Below are positions 34,033-42,451 of a stretch of DNA of 64,000 nucleotides, piece after piece. Every line of letters begins with the position of its first letter. Position 1 is the stretch's first letter. The position numbers were made by a program, and so were the translations under genes. The notes below the pieces were generated by a model. It had not been told where the DNA came from, made no database searches, and was given only the letters and a program-made list of their open reading frames with translations. The DNA comes from Pedobacter cryophilus (lineage in GTDB: Bacteria > Bacteroidota > Bacteroidia > Sphingobacteriales > Sphingobacteriaceae), in NCBI RefSeq assembly GCF_005116455.1, contig NZ_SWBP01000003.1:186012-250011 (forward strand), read 5' to 3'.

Positions 34033-34416
34033 ATGAAAGATTTTAAAAAATATTATACCATTCCAGCTCCACCAGAAGAAGTTTATTTGGCTTTAACCAA
34101 CCCATTAAGTGTGAAATTATTTACTGGTGCAGAAGCAGAAATGAGTACTGAACCTGGTTCGGAGTTTTCTTTATTTGATGGAGATATTACTGGAAAAAAT
34201 TTAGAGTTTGAAGAAAACAAAAAGATAATACAACAGTGGTATTTTGATGGTCAGGATGAAGAATCTATTGTGACTATAAAAATTCATGAAAATAATAAAA
34301 AAGGAACTTCTATAGAGTTATTGCACACTAATATCCCCGATGAAGTTTATGATGAATTTACCGATGGTTGGAATACTAGCTATTTTGGAGAATTGGTAGA
34401 GTTTTTTCAGGAATAA
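34033..34416 (+). CDS. SRPBCC/AHSA1-like domain protein
   Basis: A 127-residue single-domain protein with the helix-grip signature IPAPPEEVYLALTNPLSVKLFTG near the start, QWYFDG in the middle and a C-terminal helix after GWNTSYFGELVEFF. These START/AHSA1-like proteins bind hydrophobic ligands or Hsp90-type partners; no ligand can be named. The final ten bases overlap the convergent glycosyltransferase gene. Confidence 0.85.
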   Translation: MKDFKKYYTIPAPPEEVYLALTNPLSVKLFTGAEAEMSTEPGSEFSLFDGDITGKNLEFEENKKIIQQWYFDGQDEESIVTIKIHENNKKGTSIELLHTNIPDEVYDEFTDGWNTSYFGELVEFFQE

Positions 34417-35411
34417 GGTAAATATTTAGCTTTTTTCTCTTGTTGAAGTGTAGGCAAACTATCATTCAATTTTTCTCCGTTTAATACCTTTTCATAAAGT
34501 TTTAGGTATTGATTGCACATTTCATTTGCCGAGAATGTATCTAAAGCATATTCACGGCATTTAGCCGCGTCAAATGACGATGCATTTTTAATAGCATTTG
34601 CTAATTCATCTTCAGAGGCAGATAGAAAGCCAAAATCGGCGGTAATTATTTCTTTTAAAGAGCCATAAGGAGTTGCAAAAACAGGGCAGCCAAAATATAA
34701 ACTTTCTATAATAGCTAAACCAAATGGTTCATGCCAAAGCACTGGGAAAATTAATCCTTTAGATTTAGAAATATATTTTGCTTTTTCTATATCATTCACC
34801 ATTCCTTTAAAGCGCACATGAGTGTCAAAAGTAAATCTCCAACCCATTTTAAAGTTGAATCTATCTCCTCCTAAAACAGTTAACTTTTCTTTAGCTTTTT
34901 TAGTGATAGCGATTGCTCCTTTTACATTTTTCACTTTCCAAGCGGCATTAGCTAAAAAATGAAATCCTTTTTTTGCTTGGTTTAAATCTGTTTTTGGATA
35001 ATTATCCCAATCTAAACCATTGTAAACAAAAGCTTTAGAACCATATCTTTCTGCATGGTTTTTACTTACAAATACAGTTTGAATATTTAATTTTTCACCA
35101 AATGAAGGGTTGCCATGCTCGGTAACCAAAAAAGGTTTTTTTATTTCTTCTAATGGATCTGTAGAAAAATGGACGAAATCAACATCATCAGGAATTTGGC
35201 TATTAAAGTCTTTTTTTGGATCATAAAAAAGCACCTCCGCAAAATCACAGTAAGAGCCTTCTTTTACTAAAAAAGAAACCTTAAAACCCTTATTAACTAA
35301 TGATTTACCTAAATCCCAAATTACCCGCTGAATTCCTCCGTAGAGTAAAGCGGGTATTTTGGCATTGTAAACAATTAAAATATGTAGTTTTTTATCCTTC
35401 TGAATAAACAT
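34407..35411 (-). CDS. Glycosyltransferase, GT4 type
   Basis: The 334-residue protein has a GT-B fold with an N-terminal PALLYGGIQRVIWDLGKSL (acceptor-binding loop) and the C-terminal donor signature FPVLWHEPFGLAIIESLYFGCPVFATPYGSLKEII, including the EPFGLxxIE motif of retaining GT4 enzymes. It is somewhat short for GT4. Product and acceptor are unknown. The start codon overlaps the end of lysA by 20 bp, so it is translated as the third gene of the lysC-lysA unit, although no functional link is evident. Confidence 0.88.
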   Translation of the reverse strand: MFIQKDKKLHILIVYNAKIPALLYGGIQRVIWDLGKSLVNKGFKVSFLVKEGSYCDFAEVLFYDPKKDFNSQIPDDVDFVHFSTDPLEEIKKPFLVTEHGNPSFGEKLNIQTVFVSKNHAERYGSKAFVYNGLDWDNYPKTDLNQAKKGFHFLANAAWKVKNVKGAIAITKKAKEKLTVLGGDRFNFKMGWRFTFDTHVRFKGMVNDIEKAKYISKSKGLIFPVLWHEPFGLAIIESLYFGCPVFATPYGSLKEIITADFGFLSASEDELANAIKNASSFDAAKCREYALDTFSANEMCNQYLKLYEKVLNGEKLNDSLPTLQQEKKAKYLPYS

Positions 35412-36600
35412 GTCTGATAGCCGACCTTAAATTATAAGCCGAAGCCATTACTTCTCCATAAGCACCTGCTGTTCTCAAAGCTATTAAATCTCCCCTTTTA
35501 GTTTCTGGTAAATTCACTTCTTTTCCAAAACAATCAGAAGACTCGCAAATTGGGCCAACCACGTCATAAAAGAGGTTTGAGGTGTGAGGTGTATGGTTTA
35601 AGCTACCTTCTACCGTCAATCCTAAGCCTTCAGCCTTACTCAGGTTCTCTATTTTATGATAAGCTTGGTATAAAGCTGGGCGCATTAACTCAGTCATACC
35701 GGCATCAATAATGGCAAAGTTTTTTTTGATTCCGTTTTTGATGTATAAAACCTTAGAAATTAAGCTACTGCATTGTGCAACTAAAGCTCTTCCTAATTCA
35801 AAATGAACTTCTTGATGAGGTTTAACCTCCAAGAAATCGTTAAATATTTTAAAATAACTATCAAAATCTGGAATCGAGTTTTCATCTGGATGATAATAAT
35901 CAACCCCTAAACCACCACCTACGTTTAATACTTTAACAGGCATTCCACGCTCTTCAAACCATAATTGCATTTCATTTACTTTAATGCAAAGGCTTTTAAA
36001 AACATTCATATCGGTTATTTGAGAACCCACATGAAAGTGGATTCCTAAAAAGCTTAAGTTTTTACAAGCTTTTAAAGTTTCAGAAACTGCAGGTAAATCC
36101 CAAGTGTTTATTCCAAACTTATTCTCATCTAAACCGGTAGTAATATAATGATGCGTATGCGCATCAACGTTAGGGTTAATTCTAATAGCTACCGAAGCAA
36201 TTTTTCCTTTTGCTGCGGCTAATTCATTAATCACCTCTAACTCCTGAATAGATTCTACATTGAAAGAAAATATATCCTGATCTAAGGCGAAATTAATTTC
36301 GGCATCAGATTTCCCTACGCCTGCAAATACAATTTGTTCTTTTTTAAAACCAATTTCAATAGCTTTATTTATTTCGCCACCCGAAACACAATCTGCACCA
36401 TAACCTTTTGATTTAATGATATTTAAAACCTTGTCATTAAAGTTAGATTTTAAAGCAAAATGTACGTGAAAATGGTATTGATCTGCCGCAGTTTTACACT
36501 CATTTAAAGTCTCTTTCAGTAAAGAAAGATCATAATAATAAAAAGGTGTTTCTTTAGCTTTAAATGATTCTACAATAGCAGAATTAAACATCTTTCTCAT
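35392..36600 (-). CDS. lysA: Diaminopimelate decarboxylase
   Basis: The 402-residue PLP enzyme shows the alanine-racemase-type barrel with FHVHFALKSNFNDKVL (PLP-lysine), GIHFHVGSQITD and LNVGGGLGVDYYHP. The C-terminal domain includes GPICESSDCFGKE (active-site Cys from the partner subunit) and GAYGEVMASAYNLR. It makes L-lysine from meso-diaminopimelate. A TTG at 36603 precedes the ATG at 36600; the ATG is preferred. It follows lysC with only 3 bp between stop and start. Confidence 0.95.
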   Translation of the reverse strand: MRKMFNSAIVESFKAKETPFYYYDLSLLKETLNECKTAADQYHFHVHFALKSNFNDKVLNIIKSKGYGADCVSGGEINKAIEIGFKKEQIVFAGVGKSDAEINFALDQDIFSFNVESIQELEVINELAAAKGKIASVAIRINPNVDAHTHHYITTGLDENKFGINTWDLPAVSETLKACKNLSFLGIHFHVGSQITDMNVFKSLCIKVNEMQLWFEERGMPVKVLNVGGGLGVDYYHPDENSIPDFDSYFKIFNDFLEVKPHQEVHFELGRALVAQCSSLISKVLYIKNGIKKNFAIIDAGMTELMRPALYQAYHKIENLSKAEGLGLTVEGSLNHTPHTSNLFYDVVGPICESSDCFGKEVNLPETKRGDLIALRTAGAYGEVMASAYNLRSAIRHVYSEG

Positions 36601-36603
36601 CAA

Positions 36604-37917
36604 CTATTCAAATAAACGATTATGTAAACTTCTTAAAGCTTCTACTTTATCATCAGATTTTACCAAAAGAGAAACGTTATAATTGCTACCCCCATAAGAA
36701 ATCATCCTTAAAGGAATATGCTTTAAGGATTCAAATACCCTAGAAGCAAAACCATGAGTGTTAGCCCCAAAATCACCCACTACGCAAATAATAGATTGGT
36801 TTACATCTACCTCTACAATGCCAAAATCACTTAATTCTCTGGTAATTTCGCCTAAATATTTAGTATCATCTATAGTTACAGAAACGGCTACTTCAGAAGT
36901 GGTAATCATATCAATTGGAGTTTTGTAACGTTCAAAAACTTCAAAAACTCGGCGTAAAAAGCCATAAGCCAACAACATACGGCTACTTTGAATTTTAATA
37001 GCGGTAATGCCATCTTTAGCAGCAATAGATTTAATTTTTCCTTTTTCGCTTTCGCTGGATATTAAAGTTCCATGTGCTTTTGGGTCCATGGTGTTTAACA
37101 ACCTTACTGGGATTTTATATTTCTGAGCCGGAAAAACAGATTGTGGATGCAAAATTTTAGCTCCAAAATAAGCCAATTCCGCAGCCTCATCAAAAGATAA
37201 ATTAGCAATGGGCTTGGTTCCTTTTACAATTCTAGGATCGTTATTGTGCATTCCGTCAATATCTGTCCAAATTTGAACTTCTTCAGATCTGATTCCTGCA
37301 CCAATTAAAGAAGCCGTATAATCACTTCCTCCTCTACGTAAATTATCAATCTCCCCAAAAGAATTTCTGCAAATAAAACCCTGTGTAATAAACAAATTGT
37401 TTTGAGGCGCAGCGTCTAACAAAGGTTGAATATGATCGGTAATGTAATCTACAATAGGCTCATTATCTTCATCAATTTTCATGAATTCTAAAGCAGGTAA
37501 CAAAACTGATGATACCCCAATTTCTTTTAAGTAAACATGATATAAAGTAGTAGAAAGTAGCTCTCCTTGTGCTAAAACGACTTTTTCTTCTATTGCAGTA
37601 AATAAATCATTAGAGAAAGCAAACAATAAATCAAAGTGGTAATCTATTACTTCTTTACCTTGCTCTAAAAACTCAGGTTTGTTAAATAACTCCTGAATAA
37701 AAAGTTCATACTTATCTTTGAGGGCTTTAATTAACAGGTTGGCCTTGGGTTTATCTCCAGCTAAAAAAGCCTGAGAAATTTCCACTAAACTGTTTGTAGT
37801 ACCAGAAACAGCAGATAAAACAACAATTTGTCTTTCTGTTGGGTTGATAATATCAAGGAGTTTTTTCATCCGCTCGGGACTACCTACAGAGGTACCTCCA
37901 AATTTTAAAACCTTCAT
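36604..37917 (-). CDS. lysC: Aspartate kinase, monofunctional
   Basis: The 437-residue protein opens with MKVLKFGGTSVGSPERM, the kinase signature, has RRGGSDYTASLIGAGI for substrate binding, and carries two ACT domains over about residues 295-437 that normally bind lysine or threonine for feedback control. It phosphorylates aspartate, the first step of the lysine/methionine/threonine branch. It is first in the lysC-lysA-GT4 unit. Its upstream region (37918-38303) has three perfect palindromes but no convincing lysine riboswitch. Confidence 0.95.
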   Translation of the reverse strand: MKVLKFGGTSVGSPERMKKLLDIINPTERQIVVLSAVSGTTNSLVEISQAFLAGDKPKANLLIKALKDKYELFIQELFNKPEFLEQGKEVIDYHFDLLFAFSNDLFTAIEEKVVLAQGELLSTTLYHVYLKEIGVSSVLLPALEFMKIDEDNEPIVDYITDHIQPLLDAAPQNNLFITQGFICRNSFGEIDNLRRGGSDYTASLIGAGIRSEEVQIWTDIDGMHNNDPRIVKGTKPIANLSFDEAAELAYFGAKILHPQSVFPAQKYKIPVRLLNTMDPKAHGTLISSESEKGKIKSIAAKDGITAIKIQSSRMLLAYGFLRRVFEVFERYKTPIDMITTSEVAVSVTIDDTKYLGEITRELSDFGIVEVDVNQSIICVVGDFGANTHGFASRVFESLKHIPLRMISYGGSNYNVSLLVKSDDKVEALRSLHNRLFE

Positions 37918-38303
37918 TTTTGATTAGAATTTGCCTTTTTTATTAATTTTTTAAAAGTGGCTAAAAATAGAAAAAACCTTGTGATTATAGGAATGGAACA
38001 CAAATTTTATTTGGAAAATGGCAATATTTATTGCCTATTTCAGATTTTAATTCTAAAAAAGTAAGGTTTGAAGTTTTATTTAGGAAAGTTTCCTAATCTA
38101 CAAAAGGATATTGTGTTTATCATAATTTGACAGAACGTTTAGGTGGATTACAAATCCTTCTCATTTGTAAGTTCGAGATGCGCTTACGCTAACATTTAGA
38201 ACAGTTAAGAATTAATGTTAATTAGTGGATAGGGTAGTAAAATTTTAAAAAAAATTAAATCTATCTTTAAACTTAAATTTCAAAAACATCAAAAAAACCT
38301 AAA
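37918..38303. other. Gene-free divergent region with three perfect palindromes
   Basis: 386 bp between lysC (minus) and an exported protein gene (plus). It contains GGCAATA-TT-TATTGCC (38020-38035), TTAGGAAA-G-TTTCCTAA (38080-38096) and TTACAAAT-CCTTCTC-ATTTGTAA (38148-38170). A weak -7-like TATCTTTA lies near 38263. No coding capacity is supported. Confidence 0.6.
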
Positions 38304-39032
38304 ATGAAAAACATTCTATTTGTAATTGTAGCTTTTTTATCGCTATCCGTAAATGCTCAGGATATGCAGAAATATTTAACCGATACTAGACTATTGATTA
38401 AAGAGGGAAAAAATGGAGAAGCATTAGAGCGTTGTATATGGTTTCATCATCACGCTTTAGAAAAAGAGAAAGAAATGACTGGAGTTAGGTTATCTTTTGC
38501 ATTATCTGACTGGAAGAAACTAGGTGAACAATACCCTCCTGCATTAGATTCTTTAAAACAAATAAGAGATCAAAAAACAAAACGATTACTAAATGGCGAA
38601 AAGTCAACAAGCTTATTTCAAGACGTTTCGGGTATTAACAGAACTTTAGATGAAAGCGATAAAACTATCGAACTCTTTAAAACCATACAAGCCACACAAC
38701 CAAAATTTGCAAAACTTTGCTGGTTATTTGTAAAAGACAAATTATTTCAAGCTAAATCATACGATATAATTAATGAATATATTGGAAACCCAGTTCGAGA
38801 ATTTAGTGTAATAAAAGAACGCTATGAACTCAATATTAAAATGCGAGAAAAAATATCTGTAGGGAAAGAGCATCTAAAAGCTTACCATGAAAACAGCTTT
38901 GTAGAAAAAAGCATGGAGTTAATTGAATTTGCCGTAGCCATGAATGATTCAAAAACAGCTAAAGAAATTAAAAAGATGGCTTTAAATGTGATTGATGATT
39001 ATCGTTTGAAAAATGCTTTAACTTCTAAATAA
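38304..39032 (+). CDS. Exported helical protein of unknown function
   Basis: A 242-residue protein with a signal peptide (MKNILFVIVAFLSLSVNAQ) and a mostly alpha-helical mature part, starting with LTDTRLLIKEGKNGEALERCIWFHHHALE, which resembles one degenerate TPR-like pair. No catalytic motif, lipobox or membrane helix is seen after the signal. I do not recognise the family. It stands alone between lysC and a convergent endonuclease-family gene. Confidence 0.7.
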   Translation: MKNILFVIVAFLSLSVNAQDMQKYLTDTRLLIKEGKNGEALERCIWFHHHALEKEKEMTGVRLSFALSDWKKLGEQYPPALDSLKQIRDQKTKRLLNGEKSTSLFQDVSGINRTLDESDKTIELFKTIQATQPKFAKLCWLFVKDKLFQAKSYDIINEYIGNPVREFSVIKERYELNIKMREKISVGKEHLKAYHENSFVEKSMELIEFAVAMNDSKTAKEIKKMALNVIDDYRLKNALTSK

Positions 39033-39050
39033 TCCACATAAACAATTCAT

Positions 39051-40109
39051 TTACTCCACTTTTATTCTTTGGCCAGCTGTTTCCTTAGCTTCGGTAATTA
39101 CTTCTTTATTTGGCGCTTCCTTTTTTTGAGTTTTCTTCAATTTTGGAGCGTAAATTAAATGGGTGTAAATTGGAAAATGATCTGACCCATTATATTTCAA
39201 TCTTTTCATGCTAATGAAACCAAAATCGGCAGAACAAAAAATATAGTCTAAAGGAAAGCGAATATACCAGTGATGAGCAGAAAAAGTACTGTAAAATCCT
39301 CTTCCCTTTCTAACGTCTAGCAAACCACTAGTTTTGGTTAACAATGAAGTAGTATTACTCCATGCCACATCGTTTAAATCGCCCATAACAATCGTGGGTA
39401 ATTTACATTGTTTCACTTTTAATGCAATAATAGCCAATTCTTTATCTTTAGCCGTTGAGGTTAAACTTTCACCAGGTACAGGCGGCTCAGGGTGTAATCC
39501 CCATATTTGGATGATACTTTCATCATGTAATATCACTTTACAACTAACAGAAGGAATATCATGTTTTACGATATAATTAATTTCTTTATCAATTAATTTA
39601 AACTTGCTGTAAAACAACATTCCATAAGTGTTTTCTTTAGGAACTTCGATGCTATGGGGATAATTTTCTTTTAAGCTTTTTACTGCATTTTGCCATTTTT
39701 CATCAGTTTCTAAAAGAAAAACTATATCGGGATTACTGACTGAAATCTGTTGTAATAATTTATTGTAAGCAGTATTATCTTGCAAAACATTTGCACTCAA
39801 TATTTTAATTTCTCTGTTAGCATTTCTTTTCTTTACTCGTTTTATTTCTTTAATACCGAAAATAGAATAGGGAATAATTTTGACCGTAAGATAAACCACA
39901 CATAAGGCATTTATACAAAAAGCAAAAATGTCAATTTCATTAAATAAAGCATAATAGATAATCCAAAGAAATACTATAATTACACAGATAATAAAGTTTT
40001 GAAAACGCGAATATTCTAAAGATCTAAATATCCAGAAGTCACTTTTTACTATTGGCAATAAAACAAAAAGAATGCATAAATAAGTGAGAATAGAAAGTGC
40101 AATTAACAT
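39051..40109 (-). CDS. Membrane-anchored endonuclease/exonuclease/phosphatase-family protein
   Basis: The 352-residue protein has about three N-terminal membrane helices (residues 1-85) and a periplasmic EEP domain: ILSANVLQDN, FLLETDEKW (catalytic Glu), VMGDLNDVAWS and a final GSDHFPIYTHLIY with the catalytic Asp-His. This layout is common in Bacteroidota and substrates range from nucleic acids to lipids and phosphoinositides. A basic, low-complexity tail (KLKKTQKKEAPNKE) closes it. Substrate unknown. Confidence 0.87.
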   Translation of the reverse strand: MLIALSILTYLCILFVLLPIVKSDFWIFRSLEYSRFQNFIICVIIVFLWIIYYALFNEIDIFAFCINALCVVYLTVKIIPYSIFGIKEIKRVKKRNANREIKILSANVLQDNTAYNKLLQQISVSNPDIVFLLETDEKWQNAVKSLKENYPHSIEVPKENTYGMLFYSKFKLIDKEINYIVKHDIPSVSCKVILHDESIIQIWGLHPEPPVPGESLTSTAKDKELAIIALKVKQCKLPTIVMGDLNDVAWSNTTSLLTKTSGLLDVRKGRGFYSTFSAHHWYIRFPLDYIFCSADFGFISMKRLKYNGSDHFPIYTHLIYAPKLKKTQKKEAPNKEVITEAKETAGQRIKVE

Positions 40110-40214
40110 AAAGTAATTTAAGATATTTAACCAAGGTAGAATTTAAAAACCAAGAATTATATAATCTTAGTAGATTTTAAAGCCATTTAAAAGTTAAGAA
40201 AATTCACTAAATAG

Positions 40215-41195
40215 CTACTTCTGCTTAACCATTACCCCATTTAATAATAAAGTAGAACCTGCATTGGCTTCAATATTATAAACTTTTTGGCTACCTTCTG
40301 TAAATTCCTTTTGCAGCAATACTTTAAATTCTTCTAGCTTTTGGGTAGCATCGTTAATACAAAAAACTTTTTCGCCTAAAGTTATTTTTCCTATTTCTTT
40401 ATGACCTAAATGAGTTAGCATAGGGTGATTTGGCGTAGCTTTTACCACCTTACTTTGTAAATAAATTTGATTGCCTTCTATCCTATCTTTAATTAAAACC
40501 AGCTGTGTAACCGCATAGTTTTTTGCTTCATGTATTTTTAATTCCTTAACTTTTACCAAAGTAGCTTCCTGAGTATTTGGATCAACAGAAATTACTTCAT
40601 CTCCAGCTTTAATATCTTTCAAAAACTTAGATTCGCCATTTTTCATGCTCACTAACTGGTCTCCTGGAAAACAGATATCATTTCCATAAGTAGCATGTTC
40701 ATCTTTAATTTCTTTGCCTCCGTTAATGTTCTTAAACTGCTGAAAAGAAAGCTCTCGTGATAACACATAAGAAAGTTTTAAAATAAAGTTTTGCTCTACC
40801 TTATCTACCGCATGAATGTCTTCAAAATATTTCTCCCAAACTTTACCATCAGCAGTAAAATTGGGAACTAATACCTGATAAGTTTTTGACTTTTCATTGG
40901 TATAAAAAACCATCAAACCCAATTCTTGCATCCCTTCTTTAGCAACCAGTTTATATAAGTCTATTCGCTTTTTATTGCCATCATCTCCGGTGATGAAAAC
41001 TGGTTTTTTACCTTCATAACGATCTAATATATAAGTATTTTCAAATTTCACATAAGTATCATTATCCAAACTAGCTATGGTAAAGGTTTTGGCTTTTTGA
41101 TATTCATCAATAGTTAAAGGTCTTGGATTAACAATTTGAGCAGCAACCCTAAAAGAGATAAATACAATGAAAATCAGACTAAAAAAACGTATCAT
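40215..41195 (-). CDS. Secreted protein with C-terminal Hint (hedgehog/intein) domain
   Basis: The 326-residue protein has a signal peptide (to about residue 19) and a 155-residue N-terminal domain of unknown type. A Hint domain then starts at Cys175: CFPGDQLVSMKNGESKFLKD and AGDEVISVD (block A), KATPNHPML (block B, T-x-N-H), GEKVFCIND and VYNIEANAGSTLLLNGVMV (blocks F-G). The C-terminus ends VMVKQK, without the His-Asn needed for Asn cyclisation and splicing. Cleavage at Cys175 by N-S acyl shift is therefore possible but protein splicing is not. It is the last gene of an operon with two Tat-exported enzymes. Confidence 0.85.
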   Translation of the reverse strand: MIRFFSLIFIVFISFRVAAQIVNPRPLTIDEYQKAKTFTIASLDNDTYVKFENTYILDRYEGKKPVFITGDDGNKKRIDLYKLVAKEGMQELGLMVFYTNEKSKTYQVLVPNFTADGKVWEKYFEDIHAVDKVEQNFILKLSYVLSRELSFQQFKNINGGKEIKDEHATYGNDICFPGDQLVSMKNGESKFLKDIKAGDEVISVDPNTQEATLVKVKELKIHEAKNYAVTQLVLIKDRIEGNQIYLQSKVVKATPNHPMLTHLGHKEIGKITLGEKVFCINDATQKLEEFKVLLQKEFTEGSQKVYNIEANAGSTLLLNGVMVKQK

Positions 41196-41222
41196 AATAA
41201 GGGAATGATTTAAATCAATAAA

Positions 41223-42398
41223 TTAAGAAATTTGTTTAAAAGCTTCAGCAAAAAGCTGCATTTCTGGTAAGGTTCCAATACTTACTCGGCAATAATGCTG
41301 CTTATTAAATTCCCAATTTCTAATTCCCACTCCTCTTTTTCTCATTTCAGAAACAAACTTATCACCATCCATTTTAATTGGAAACATCACAAAATTAGCA
41401 AACGAAGGAATGTAGGTATAACCCTCTTCTTTTAGGGTTTTATAAAGGAAATCTTTAGAAACTTGTGTCTTCTTTTTGGTATCGTCTAAAAACTCACGGT
41501 CTTGATGAGAAGCAATAGCTGCCATTAAAGAAGTTGCCGAAATAGACATGGCGCCATTGGTATAAGCGTCTAAAGTTTTAACCATTTCTGCTTGCGCAAT
41601 GGCATAGCCAACTCTTAAGCCAGCAAAACCGTAAAGTTTAGAAAATGTACGAGCCACAATCACATTTTGACCTTTTTTAACTGCCGAAAATAAGGTAACA
41701 GATTGTGGATCATCCAAATAATCTATATAAGCTTCATCAATAAAAACAGGAACTTTTGCAGAAACTCTTTCTACAAATGCTTTCAATTTAGCAGTATCCA
41801 CCACGGTGGCTGTTGGGTTATTAGGATTACAGATGTAGACCAATTTAGTATCGGTATTGATCTTTTTTTCCATCCCATCTAAATCTAATTTAAATTCGGC
41901 CGTTAACGGAACAGCAATAATTTGCGCTCCAAAACCTTCCGCTGTTGAAGGTAAATCATCGTAACTGGGGTCAGAAGTGATAATGTTACCTCCTTTTTTG
42001 GTGAAATGAATGGCTGCCGCTTTTAAAATTGGACTTGAGCCAGCATCTAACATAATTTGCTCGGGCTTAACCCCTTCAAAAACAGCAATTTTATTAACCA
42101 ATTCGCCAAAGTGGGCAAATGGGTATTGGTAGCTTTTATCAACAGCATCAAGAATGGCTTTTTTGGCTTTCGCCGAAGGTCCAAATGGGTTTTCATTGGC
42201 TAACAAACGGGCTTTAATTTCATTAGGAAAAGCCTGCGCTGCCGATTGATCGGATTCAAAAAATACTCGCTTTACCGAAGATTTAATTGCCTTAGTTTTA
42301 GCAATTGCCGAAGTAAATGTTCCACTAAAAAAAGTGATTCCTGCTGCCATAAACGCACTAGATCTAATCCAGCTACGTCTGTTCATAGAATTTGCCAT
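41223..42398 (-). CDS. Tat-exported histidinol-phosphate-aminotransferase-like PLP enzyme
   Basis: The 391-residue protein starts with MANSMNRRSWIRSSAFMAAG, a twin-arginine signal, then a fold-type I aminotransferase with ANENPFGPS, DAGSSPILK, CNPNNPTATV, IDEAYIDY and the PLP lysine in ARTFSKLYGFAGLRVGYA. These motifs place it with HisC-like enzymes. Export by Tat fits a protein that must load PLP in the cytoplasm. A periplasmic location makes histidine biosynthesis unlikely; it may act on an extracellular or envelope amino compound together with the oxidase upstream (gap 53 bp). Confidence 0.87.
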   Translation of the reverse strand: MANSMNRRSWIRSSAFMAAGITFFSGTFTSAIAKTKAIKSSVKRVFFESDQSAAQAFPNEIKARLLANENPFGPSAKAKKAILDAVDKSYQYPFAHFGELVNKIAVFEGVKPEQIMLDAGSSPILKAAAIHFTKKGGNIITSDPSYDDLPSTAEGFGAQIIAVPLTAEFKLDLDGMEKKINTDTKLVYICNPNNPTATVVDTAKLKAFVERVSAKVPVFIDEAYIDYLDDPQSVTLFSAVKKGQNVIVARTFSKLYGFAGLRVGYAIAQAEMVKTLDAYTNGAMSISATSLMAAIASHQDREFLDDTKKKTQVSKDFLYKTLKEEGYTYIPSFANFVMFPIKMDGDKFVSEMRKRGVGIRNWEFNKQHYCRVSIGTLPEMQLFAEAFKQIS

Positions 42399-42451
42399 AT
42401 TTTATTTTTTAAAAACCTTTATTTATAATTAAATAACCTAACCCTTTCAAA

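Noticed and set aside
37918-38303. Lysine riboswitch before lysC
   Set aside because: I could not find the conserved multi-helix core; only simple palindromes are seen.
40215-41195. Intein inside a host protein
   Set aside because: The Hint domain is at the very C-terminus with no C-extein and no His-Asn, so splicing is not possible.
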